NCBI GenBank assembly: GCA_934777245.1
Contig: CAKVND010000001.1
Span: 30,980-94,979 of the forward strand
Source: an uncultured Candidatus Melainabacteria bacterium
GTDB taxonomy: Bacteria; Cyanobacteriota; Vampirovibrionia; Gastranaerophilales; Gastranaerophilaceae
Direction: 5' to 3'
DNA length: 64,000 nt
Part shown: positions 44,128-51,199 of the stretch, piece after piece
How the letters are laid out: every line of letters starts with the position of its first letter
Position numbering within the stretch: position 1 is the first letter of the stretch
The notes under the pieces: generated by a model
Told to the model about the DNA's origin: nothing
Databases searched by the model: none
Seen by the model: only the letters and a program-made list of their open reading frames with translations
Translations under genes and position numbers: made by a program

Positions 44128-45681
44128 ATGATTAAGGGGAAGATTGTAGTAGTCGATGATGAAAGAATAGTTACTTCTGCGTTTAAGACATTGCTTAAAG
44201 TTGAAGGCTTTTCTGATGCTCATTTTTTTAATAGTCCAAAGGATGCATTAACTTTTTTAAAAGATAATCAACCGGATTTAGTAATTTCAGACTTTTTAAT
44301 GCCTGAAATGAATGGTTTAGAATTTTTATCAGAAGTAAAAAAACTTTATCCTGAAGTGAGTAAAATTTTACTAACAGGTTACGCTGATAAAGAAAACGCT
44401 ATTAAGGCTATCAATGAAATTGGACTTTATCGCTACATTGAAAAACCTTGGAATAATGACGACTTGATTATCAATATCAAAAATGGTATAGAAAGAAGCT
44501 ATCTTCTAAGTGAACTCAGACAAAAAATCTCTGAATTAGAAGATGCTAAAAAAGAATTGGAAAAATATTCACACAACCTAGAACAAATAGTTGAAGAACG
44601 TACGGCGGATTTGAAACAATCTAATGCAAAATTAGAAGGGGTTTTCAATTATTGCGCAGACGGAATTGTAATTATTAATGAAGACGGAATTATAGAACAA
44701 GTAAATCCGGCATGCGAAACTTTAATCGGACTTGTTGGCGATAAATTGTTAATGACTTCCATTGATGATTATTTGTTCAGTAAAAAAACTTTTATTTCAA
44801 AAGAGTTGCACAAGCTCGATGAAAGCGAACTTCTTTTGAGGGAATTCTATATTAAAAATCCTTTGAGCAATACTGAAACACCTGTAGAAATAAGTTTTGC
44901 AAGAATTAATCCTGATGACGAATACAAGCGTTTTGTCGGCGTAATCAGAGATGTTACGGAACAAAAGAAATCAGACAAATTAAGGGATGATTTTATCGCA
45001 ACACTTACACACGATTTGAGAACCCCACTTCTGGCTGCTATTCAAACTTTAACATTTTTCCTAAACGGAGCTTTGGGCGAATTGGATGAAAAACAAAAAC
45101 TTCTACTTGCAACAATGCAAAAAAGTAACGAAGATTTGCTGGGCTTAGTTAATGCTCTTTTAGAAGTTTATAAATATGATGCGGATAAATTAGAGTTAAC
45201 TAAAACGAACTTTAATATGTATAATCTTGTTGAGCAAGTTTATAATGAACTGCAACCGCTTGCACAAACAAAGGAAATTGAATTTAAGATTGAATGTACA
45301 AACAAAGATTTAACCGTAAATGCCGATAGAAGTGAAATTAGACGCGTGATTTGCAATCTTTGCGGAAATGCGATAAATTACACGCAAAATGGCGGACGAG
45401 TTATTATAACACTAAAAAATGAAGGTAACGATCTGATTTTTTCAGTATCTGACAATGGTTCAGGAATTCCTCAAGAAGATATTCCAAATATGTTCCAAAG
45501 ATTTTCACAAGGTACGAGCAAAAAACGTTCAACAGGTACCGGCTTAGGTTTATATTTGTCCAGACAAATTATAGAATCGCATGGTGGTAAAATCTGGTTG
45601 GAAAGTGCGTTAAATAAGGGCAGTGAGTTTTCATTCCTGCTTACGGATTCAGTTATTCAAAAAGAAGGAAGTTTAGTATGA
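44128..45681 (+). CDS. Hybrid response regulator-PAS-histidine kinase
   Basis: This 517-aa protein has three parts. Residues 1-120 are a receiver (VVDDER, DLVISDFLMPEMNG phospho-Asp, LLTGYAD, EKPW). Residues about 120-280 are a coiled coil and a PAS-like sensor (GVFNYCADGIVIINEDG). Residues about 290-510 are a kinase: DFIATLTHDLRTPL with phospho-His, NLCGNAINYTQNGG, DNGSGIP and GTGLGLYLSRQII. It has no membrane segment, so it senses inside the cell. It overlaps the next gene by 4 bp, its probable cognate regulator. Confidence 0.93.
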   Translation: MIKGKIVVVDDERIVTSAFKTLLKVEGFSDAHFFNSPKDALTFLKDNQPDLVISDFLMPEMNGLEFLSEVKKLYPEVSKILLTGYADKENAIKAINEIGLYRYIEKPWNNDDLIINIKNGIERSYLLSELRQKISELEDAKKELEKYSHNLEQIVEERTADLKQSNAKLEGVFNYCADGIVIINEDGIIEQVNPACETLIGLVGDKLLMTSIDDYLFSKKTFISKELHKLDESELLLREFYIKNPLSNTETPVEISFARINPDDEYKRFVGVIRDVTEQKKSDKLRDDFIATLTHDLRTPLLAAIQTLTFFLNGALGELDEKQKLLLATMQKSNEDLLGLVNALLEVYKYDADKLELTKTNFNMYNLVEQVYNELQPLAQTKEIEFKIECTNKDLTVNADRSEIRRVICNLCGNAINYTQNGGRVIITLKNEGNDLIFSVSDNGSGIPQEDIPNMFQRFSQGTSKKRSTGTGLGLYLSRQIIESHGGKIWLESALNKGSEFSFLLTDSVIQKEGSLV

Positions 45682-46337
45682 TAAATACTTTGTTAGTTGA
45701 AGACCACGAGCTTTATAGAATGGGTTTGTCAATGCTTTTAGATAAAGCAGAAGGTATTACTCTTGTAGCAGAATCAGCAGATGGATTGGACGGAATTAAA
45801 AAGGCTCGTGAACTTTCACCGGACGTTATACTTATGGACATTGGACTTCCAAATATTGACGGAATTGAAGCTACTCAACGCATAAAAGATTTTAATCCGG
45901 ACGTTAAGATTTTAATCTTTACTTCACGCGATAGTGAAAACGATGTATTTGAAGCTTTTAAAGCCGGTGCTGACGGTTATATTATGAAAGGCGCAACGCC
46001 TGAACAAACAATTTCCGCTATTAAATCCGTTTATGAAGGTGTAGGTTGGATAGATCCGAGTATTGCAAAAATGGTATTTTCAAACCTTCAAAAACCAAGT
46101 GCAAATGTTGTTACAGAACCTGAACCTAAAAAATCAAATAATTCTTACGGTTTAACAGAAAGAGAATTGGATGTTTTGGAGCTTATGGTTGAAGGTCTTT
46201 CTAATCCTCAAATTGCGGACAAATTAGTTATTACAAAAGCGACTGCAAAAGCTCACGTTCATAGCATTTTGCAAAAACTTTGTGTTTCTTCAAGAACTCA
46301 AGCTACCGTTACAGCAATGAAAGAAGGATTAGTTTAA
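45678..46337 (+). CDS. NarL/FixJ-family response regulator
   Basis: This 219-aa protein has a receiver (VEDHELYRMGL, DVILMDIGLPNIDG phospho-Asp, FTSRDSEND, YIMKG) and a LuxR-type HTH (LTERELDVLELMVEGLSNPQIA..KAHVHSILQKL). It should be phosphorylated by the kinase encoded upstream and bind DNA. ATGA overlap upstream; TAATG overlap downstream. Its targets are unknown. Confidence 0.94.
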   Translation: MINTLLVEDHELYRMGLSMLLDKAEGITLVAESADGLDGIKKARELSPDVILMDIGLPNIDGIEATQRIKDFNPDVKILIFTSRDSENDVFEAFKAGADGYIMKGATPEQTISAIKSVYEGVGWIDPSIAKMVFSNLQKPSANVVTEPEPKKSNNSYGLTERELDVLELMVEGLSNPQIADKLVITKATAKAHVHSILQKLCVSSRTQATVTAMKEGLV

Positions 46338-47572
46338 TGTTTGAAGCATTAGCCGGCATGATAATGGCTGTAAAAATCCATTTCAATCAAATGAAATATC
46401 CGATCATGAAAAAACAGGATAGAGTTGTTGCCGAAACGATTTATAGAAATAACGTTGATAAAGTCGGTGAAACTGAAAAATACGAAAAAAGTAAAATGCC
46501 TAAATCAGGCTACATGACAGTAGAAGAATACGAAAATGAATCTCGAGCAAAATCCAGACGTGAAATTAGCGCAAAGATTTTAGATAAAGCAGAGATGCCA
46601 AAAGATGAAAACATGGTTTATGTTCCGCAAAAGAAATTTCATCTTGTAAAATACAATGATCCCGTTGGCAGTCCTGAGTTGAGTTTGCCGAGAAAATTGA
46701 ATTTTGACAGACAAATAAACGCACAAGGAATTGTTTCAGGCGATTTTACAAAACTTGTTTATCCTGCGGTTTATTATTATGCGCAATCTGATTGCACAAG
46801 TTGTGATTTATTTTTAATAAATCTGGATTCTTCGCTTTCGGATATTGAGAAAGTAAAAAAAGCTAATATTTTAAACAAAGTTGATAAACCTTTGATATCC
46901 ACCGATAAATCAATTGATACAAAATTTATCTTTAGAACGCTCACACCGATTGATTTTTCAAGTGACAATACAAAACTTGTAGTCAAAGAAAAAATCGGTT
47001 ACAGACATGATGGAATTTGGCAGACAAATTTATGGGTATATGATTTTAACAGAAAAGAAGCTCAAAAGTTGCCACAAATCAGAGATGCGATTATAAATTA
47101 TTGGGCGCAAGCAGGTGGAGTCGATTTCGATGAAAAACGTTGGGATATTTATCCTTTAGGTTTTGATGCTAATGATGAAAACCGAGTTGTAGTTTGCGCT
47201 TACGCATACACAGGAGATGTGCCGAAATTCTTAGGAACTTGGAGCATTGATGTTTATGGCGAAAATTCAAGGCTGGAATCTTTGACCGGTTCAAGCATTC
47301 CTATATCAATTGTAGGGTATAGAATGGAAGAAGAGGCCGACGTTATACCTGTTTCAGAAGTTGAGTTTGACGCAAAGCATGCAAAAGAACTAGCTAAAGC
47401 TAAGGAAAAAGATGCAAAAGAAGCTAAGAAGTTTGATGAAAAAGTTAAAAAAGTAGAATATGAGCGCAAAATTCAACAAATGGATATGGCAACAATGCTT
47501 AAAATTATGCAGCGTCAAGAAGAAATGAAAAAGAATTATCAAAAAAGTAAAAACGGTTTAACTGGAAGTTAA
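46337..47572 (+). CDS. Hypothetical protein of the two-component operon
   Basis: This 411-aa protein starts at 46337, sharing one base with the regulator's stop. It has an amphipathic start (MFEALAGMIMAVKIHF) and no clear signal. A beta-rich central part follows, with FSSDNTKLVVKEKIG and NLWVYDFNRKEA that recalls TolB/WD-like beta-propeller blades. The C-terminus is a Lys/Glu coiled coil (about 330-411). Coupled translation with a kinase and its regulator suggests an output or sensing partner. Function unknown. Confidence 0.7.
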   Translation: MFEALAGMIMAVKIHFNQMKYPIMKKQDRVVAETIYRNNVDKVGETEKYEKSKMPKSGYMTVEEYENESRAKSRREISAKILDKAEMPKDENMVYVPQKKFHLVKYNDPVGSPELSLPRKLNFDRQINAQGIVSGDFTKLVYPAVYYYAQSDCTSCDLFLINLDSSLSDIEKVKKANILNKVDKPLISTDKSIDTKFIFRTLTPIDFSSDNTKLVVKEKIGYRHDGIWQTNLWVYDFNRKEAQKLPQIRDAIINYWAQAGGVDFDEKRWDIYPLGFDANDENRVVVCAYAYTGDVPKFLGTWSIDVYGENSRLESLTGSSIPISIVGYRMEEEADVIPVSEVEFDAKHAKELAKAKEKDAKEAKKFDEKVKKVEYERKIQQMDMATMLKIMQRQEEMKKNYQKSKNGLTGS

Positions 47573-47579
47573 ATGGAAT

Positions 47580-48488
47580 TTACATTTCGTTAAAACTATT
47601 CATTGCTTGATATGAACTTCTTACTAAAGGGCCGATTTGAAAATTCTTAAATCCGACTTTTCGTGCCAAAGTTTTTAATTTTTCAAATTCTTCCAGCGTA
47701 TAAAATTTTGCAACTTCTAAATGCGCTTTTGAAGGTTGAATATACTGTCCAATCGTAACAATATCAACTCCGGCGTTCTTTAAATCAACCAAAGTTGATT
47801 CAATTTGTTCAAAATTTTCACCCAAACCTACCATTAAACCGGATTTTGTTACGATTGATGAATTGTCTTTAATGTATTTCAAAACTTCAAGCGACCAATC
47901 ATAATTGCCTTGTGGGCGTGCGGTTGCAAAAATTTCTCTTACAGCTTCTATATTATGATTAAAAACTTCAGGATTAGCCTGTATGATTGTATCCAATGGA
48001 GAACATAAGTTTCCACGCCCCTTGGAAAATGGGGCTAAAGGGTGGGGTTTTTCGCTAGGTGCAAGCCCTTTTGGTTTAAAATCCGGTGTTAAGATTTCGA
48101 CTTTAGCATCGCAAATTTTTCGGATTTCATCAACACAATTCTTAAAATGTTCTGCACCACCATCCGGCAAATCATCACGCGTAACAGACGTAATTACTGC
48201 ATATTTTAAGCCCAATTCTTTTACGGCTTCTGCTACATGTTTTGGCTCTTCCAAGTCTAACGGTGCGGGCTTTTCGCTAGAAATATTACAATAACGACAA
48301 TTGCGCGTACAAACATTACCCATAATCAAAAATGTTGCAGTGTTATGCGAATAACATTCGCTTTTGTTAGGACAGCGTGCGCCTTCACAAACAGTATTTA
48401 GACATTTTGTTTTTAAGATTCTTCGAACAGTTTTTGTCTTTTCCGTATCAATAATCGGACGTTTTAAATATTCTGGTAATCTTGGCAT
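47580..48488 (-). CDS. lipA: Lipoyl synthase, with a repeat-derived insertion
   Basis: A radical-SAM enzyme that inserts sulfur into octanoyl chains. Both iron-sulfur clusters are present: auxiliary Cys34, 39 and 45 (CEGARCPNKSEC), radical-SAM CTRNCRYC (60, 64, 67), and the final RSSYQA. Between DFKPK and LDTIIQANPEVFNHN lie about 24 extra residues (KPHPLAPFSKGRGN core) that family members lack. They are encoded by a repeat element (47997-48071). The frame stays open, so the protein may be functional with a loop insertion. Confidence 0.95.
   Translation of the reverse strand: MPRLPEYLKRPIIDTEKTKTVRRILKTKCLNTVCEGARCPNKSECYSHNTATFLIMGNVCTRNCRYCNISSEKPAPLDLEEPKHVAEAVKELGLKYAVITSVTRDDLPDGGAEHFKNCVDEIRKICDAKVEILTPDFKPKGLAPSEKPHPLAPFSKGRGNLCSPLDTIIQANPEVFNHNIEAVREIFATARPQGNYDWSLEVLKYIKDNSSIVTKSGLMVGLGENFEQIESTLVDLKNAGVDIVTIGQYIQPSKAHLEVAKFYTLEEFEKLKTLARKVGFKNFQIGPLVRSSYQAMNSFNEM
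47997..48071. repeat. Repeat-derived insertion in lipA
   Basis: The DNA has an imperfect inverted repeat, CCACGCCCCTTGG ... CTAAAGGGTGGGG. It reads in frame as residues about 140-164 of LipA. Similar in kind to the PHPNPLPQGARE insertion at 36278. Confidence 0.65.
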
Positions 48489-48538
48489 ATTCCCTCCGCT
48501 AGACTTGAATTTTATTTAGAATACGTTAAAATAAGAAT

Positions 48539-48586
48539 ATAGGCAAGGGCGCCGTTAACACCCTGCCAACCCATTATAGGGTTTTT
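48539..48586 (+). ncRNA. Candidate short antisense RNA (copy 1)
   Basis: A plus-strand promoter TTGAAT (48505-48510)-N16-TAAAAT (48527-48532) would start near 48539. AACCC-ATTATA-GGGTT-TTT (48568-48586) could end it. It would cover the 3' part of the toxin message. The promoter overlaps sequence that may be kept for base pairing, so this is tentative. Confidence 0.3.
48542..48567 (-). terminator. 3' hairpin of the small-ORF transcript (copy 1)
   Basis: GGCAAGGG...CCCTGCC imperfect stem downstream of the ORF on the minus strand, followed by T-rich sequence. In copy 2 it is a longer stem. Confidence 0.45.
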
Positions 48587-48645
48587 AGTATGAGAATTAG
48601 TATTATGATTAATGCTAATTCTCTTTCGGTGATTTCAACTAACAT
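48574..48645 (-). CDS. 23-aa hydrophobic peptide (type I toxin candidate)
   Basis: It reads MLVEITERELAL then a run of Ile/Leu and a short KTL tail, as expected of a single membrane-spanning toxic peptide. The ribosome site AAAGGAGG is perfect, 5 nt before ATG. A second copy at 50725 keeps the reading frame and mostly synonymous or conservative changes, supporting translation. The message ends are complementary over 22 nt. Family not recognised. Confidence 0.7.
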   Translation of the reverse strand: MLVEITERELALIIILILILKTL

Positions 48646-48729
48646 CTATACCTCCTTTCCGTTAGTGAAAATCAGTTTTAGTATGTGTTAAAATCTTTAG
48701 CCTATGTTCTTATTTTAATGTGCCAAACC

Positions 48730-48758
48730 ATAATACCAAAAGTGTGAAAATATATCAA
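48730..48758 (-). promoter_or_regulatory. Promoter of the 23-aa ORF
   Basis: On the minus strand: TTGATA, 17-nt spacer, TATTAT. The predicted start near 48723 is immediately before the 5' complementary element 48700-48721. Confidence 0.65.
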
Positions 48759-49088
48759 TAAATATTCTTTTGCATGTGGGCTTTGTCGGCTTAGTAAAAG
48801 AATATTTAAATGATTTTACAATTTTAGAATAAGTGATTATGTCTAAAGGCTTAATTATACAATGAATATACTCTGGTTGAATCGAGTACGCTACTAGTTC
48901 AAAATATAATATTTTCTTACATTTTTGTAAGCTTGTATTAAAAGAGCGATATTATCAGTTAATATAGGAACACGATTGTTAGTAACTATTATTAGAAAAA
49001 TTAAGCCATTAGGTATAAAAAGCCTTTTATAATTCATGCTGTTTTTATATCATGAAAAAGTTAGTTTTTGCCGGCTTAGGTGTAGGTA

Positions 49089-49173
49089 GTGTTCAACTAT
49101 TTGCATTAAATACTACAATATCATCTATATTAATTTGAAAAATTATTGTCAGGCAATGCCTGACCTACATACT
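49089..49173. repeat. 85-bp repeat with GTAG-foot hairpin, copy 1
   Basis: It begins GTGTTCAAC, contains AATATCATCTATATT, and ends in GTCAGGCAATGCCTGACCTAC (hairpin 49148-49168). The twin at 50568-50652 touches the second toxin-like cassette. 48800-49088 shows nothing else. Confidence 0.65.
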
Positions 49174-49258
49174 AATTTGTAACAATATCTTAATAATAAC
49201 GCAAGTTTTAACCTTTTGCTGTTTTAATTGTAATGAAGATAGTATTACTGGAGGTTTT

Positions 49259-49723
49259 ATGTCTATAACTGGAATTAATGCTTATAGTCCAAGAGTCGGT
49301 TTTAAAGCAAATTCACCAAAGAAACAACAACAATATGAGAATCCGATTGATAGAGGAACAGAAAGAAATTTAGCTGTTTTAAGCTCTGTTGGGATGAGTG
49401 CATTAGCAGGGGTGCTTGCAGGTGGTTTAACTACACTTTTCACAAAAGGTGTTAAATGGCCGGTTGGAGTTGGTATTGTTGCAACATTAGGTGCGTTAGG
49501 TTTAACTCTACCATCAAAAATGTACAATACGAAAGTTAGTGCTTATACAAGAGAAAAAGAAATGGACGTATTTTCTAGACAAAAAACAGCACAAAATAAT
49601 ATTTATGAAGATATCAACAATGAAATAAAAGATGATAATGTATCACTTGATGATAAAATTAATCATTACGCAACCGCAAAAATGGCTGATAATGGTAGTG
49701 GAGTAATGGTAAAAGGTGTGTAA
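49259..49723 (+). CDS. Membrane protein with GFKA leader (paralog 1)
   Basis: This 154-aa protein starts behind GGAGG. It has a short leader (MSITGINAYSPRVGFKANSP), ENPIDR, then two hydrophobic segments (about 45-65 and 70-92). KEMDVFSR and a charged C-terminus follow. It is unknown. The neighbour at 49724 shows the same order: ENPI-x-R, two hydrophobic segments, then KVxxxTxxKEMD. They begin with no gap (stop at 49723, ATG at 49724). They look like ancient tandem duplicates and probably act together in the membrane. Confidence 0.7.
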   Translation: MSITGINAYSPRVGFKANSPKKQQQYENPIDRGTERNLAVLSSVGMSALAGVLAGGLTTLFTKGVKWPVGVGIVATLGALGLTLPSKMYNTKVSAYTREKEMDVFSRQKTAQNNIYEDINNEIKDDNVSLDDKINHYATAKMADNGSGVMVKGV

Positions 49724-50299
49724 ATGAGCATTTCTGCTATTAATACAATCAATAATTATCGATATAATCCAAATTTTACCCAAAAGAAGATTGAGCAACC
49801 ATCACAGAAAAATGATGAAAACCCAATTTCACGCAAAGGTGAAACTGCAAATCTTGTTAAAGCAACCTTTCTAGGAGGTTTGGCTTTAGCAGGAAAATTG
49901 GTTTGGGAATTAGTCGTTGACGGTGATTTTGAATTTGAAAATGTTGCAAAAAAAGCCGGAGAATTAGTTGATAAAAACAAAAAAGACGCAAGTAAGAATA
50001 AGAAATTTTTATACAAATTAGGTGCTTTTGTTTCATTAATGGCAGCAGGTTTTACAGGTTTTGCCTTGCTTTATACCGCATATAAAGCACCTAAAATCGC
50101 TTATGAAAGCAAAGTAAACACATTCACCAAATCTAAAGAAATGGATACTTATACTAAGTCTAACGAGGCTGAACGCGAACTTTACACGCAATTAGCTGAT
50201 AAAGCTAAAACATCAACCAAAGAAGAAAAAGAAGATTTAAAAGAGCAGTATGTAAAAATGACAATGGCAAAAAACCAAGTACCTGATTTTGTAAAATAA
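49724..50299 (+). CDS. Membrane protein with NFTQ leader (paralog 2)
   Basis: This 191-aa paralog of the preceding protein shares MSI-start, ENPISR, KVNTFTKSKEMDTYTKS and a helical tail. It has two hydrophobic stretches (about 45-64 and 100-120) separated by a charged linker (NVAKKAGELVDKNKK). No known domain. Confidence 0.7.
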   Translation: MSISAINTINNYRYNPNFTQKKIEQPSQKNDENPISRKGETANLVKATFLGGLALAGKLVWELVVDGDFEFENVAKKAGELVDKNKKDASKNKKFLYKLGAFVSLMAAGFTGFALLYTAYKAPKIAYESKVNTFTKSKEMDTYTKSNEAERELYTQLADKAKTSTKEEKEDLKEQYVKMTMAKNQVPDFVK

Positions 50300-50428
50300 T
50301 ATAAAAAAGAGCGTAGTTAGTAGGGCAACTTTACTAAGCCGACGAGACAAAGTACGATTTTTGCACCATTAATCTAAATATAATATTATTAAAACAGTTT
50401 ATAAAACTGGATTCTTCATTTTACAATA

Positions 50429-50471
50429 CACTTACAAGCTTATAGGCATTACTACTAACAAAGAAATGAAG
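50429..50471. repeat. Degenerate copy of the 23751-23793 repeat
   Basis: Aligned by eye: CACTTxCAAxCTxxTAxGCAxxACTACTAxxxxAGAAxTGAAG. The remainder of 50300-50567 shows a GTCATTG-type repeat near 50513-50552 and no ORF. Confidence 0.4.
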
Positions 50472-50567
50472 TGTAAAAACGGTTTCAGAATGACACCAAA
50501 CCGGTAGTTTACGTCAAGTCATTGTGAAGGCGATTAGTTTAAAGCGATTCTACAAAGTCCGGCAGCC

Positions 50568-50652
50568 GTGTTCAACGATTTTCATTGAACACTGCAATAT
50601 CATCTATATTAATTTGAAAAGTTATTGTCAGGCAGTGCCTGACCTACATACT
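50568..50652. repeat. 85-bp repeat, copy 2
   Basis: It matches 49089-49173 with few differences and ends in a GTAG-foot hairpin (50627-50647). It joins directly to the toxin-like cassette starting at 50650. Confidence 0.65.
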
Positions 50653-50685
50653 TGAATTTTATTTAAAGTACGTTAAAATAAAAAT

Positions 50686-50739
50686 ATAGGCAAGGGTGAT
50701 GAAGGCACCCTTACCACCTACACGTTAATGTAGGATTTT
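50686..50739 (+). ncRNA. Candidate short antisense RNA (copy 2)
   Basis: TTGAAT (50652-50657)-N16-TAAAAT (50674-50679) on the plus strand; CCTACA-cgttaa-TGTAGG-ATTTT (50717-50739) as possible end. Layout is as in copy 1, although the hairpin sequence differs. Confidence 0.3.
50689..50715 (-). terminator. 3' hairpin of the small-ORF transcript (copy 2)
   Basis: A 10-bp stem GGCAAGGGTG/CACCCTTACC with one mismatch, downstream of the ORF on the minus strand, followed by TATATTTTTATTTT. Confidence 0.55.
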
Positions 50740-50802
50740 GTAGATTAGAATTAGCATTATTGTTAGTAGTGCTAATTCTTTTTCATTGATTTCAACTAAC
50801 AT
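50725..50802 (-). CDS. 25-aa hydrophobic peptide (type I toxin candidate, copy 2)
   Basis: It reads MLVEINEKELALL then a hydrophobic run (TIMLILIY) and KILH. Against the 23-aa copy the changes are conservative (Thr/Asn, Arg/Lys, Ile/Leu), and the AAAGGAGG ribosome site is intact. Confidence 0.7.
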   Translation of the reverse strand: MLVEINEKELALLTIMLILIYKILH

Positions 50803-50886
50803 CTATACCTCCTTTCCGTTAGTGAAAATCAGTTTTAGTATGTGTTAAAATCTTTAGCCTATATTCTTATTTTAATGTGCTAAACC

Positions 50887-50915
50887 ATAATACCAAAAGT
50901 GTGAAAATATATCAA
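50887..50915 (-). promoter_or_regulatory. Promoter of the 25-aa ORF
   Basis: TTGATA-N17-TATTAT on the minus strand, as in copy 1. Confidence 0.65.
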
Positions 50916-51033
50916 TAAATATTATTTTATTTTGGTTTTTTATCGGCTTAGTAAAGCCGACCTACAAAAATACGAAAAAGATATTGCGATTAAGACTTAA
51001 AAGAACTTTCATGTAAAGAATTTATAAAGCTTT

Positions 51034-51064
51034 TTTAGCGAGTGTAAAAGTTACACTCGCTAAA
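51034..51064. terminator. Strong hairpin between cassette and adhE
   Basis: A 14-bp perfect stem TTTAGCGAGTGTAA/TTACACTCGCTAAA with an AAG loop is flanked by AAAGC and GCTTTTT. It may insulate adhE. Confidence 0.6.
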
Positions 51065-51135
51065 TGCTTTTTCTTGTGCGGATTTTAGCTCAATTTATAT
51101 ACTCCATATCCCCTAAATCCTCATGTTGACTTGCG

Positions 51136-51164
51136 TTGACAATAATTTTAATTTGTGTTGCAAT
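51136..51164 (+). promoter_or_regulatory. Possible adhE promoter
   Basis: TTGACA (51136-51141), a 17-nt spacer, TGCAAT (weak -10). No clear Rex-type operator could be identified. Confidence 0.35.
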
Positions 51165-51199
51165 ATTGTTATAGCCGTACTAAAAAAAGGAGATTCAAA

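Larger units (their letters stand above)
48503..48798. repeat. Type I toxin-like cassette, copy 1
   Basis: About 296 bp closely match 50650-50955. The upstream half (about 48646-48775) is almost unchanged; the ORF and hairpin parts differ more. It contains the small ORF, promoter, end-complementary sequences and hairpins listed separately. Confidence 0.85.
50650..50955. repeat. Type I toxin-like cassette, copy 2
   Basis: This is the twin of 48503-48798, with a longer 3' hairpin and a GTAG-foot hairpin at its end (50943-50965). Confidence 0.85.

Noticed and set aside
50932..50955. GCCGATAA on the minus strand near 50940
   Set aside because: The octamer is part of the GTAG-foot hairpin; no TAAA box lies 15 bp upstream, so it is not a sigma-28 promoter.
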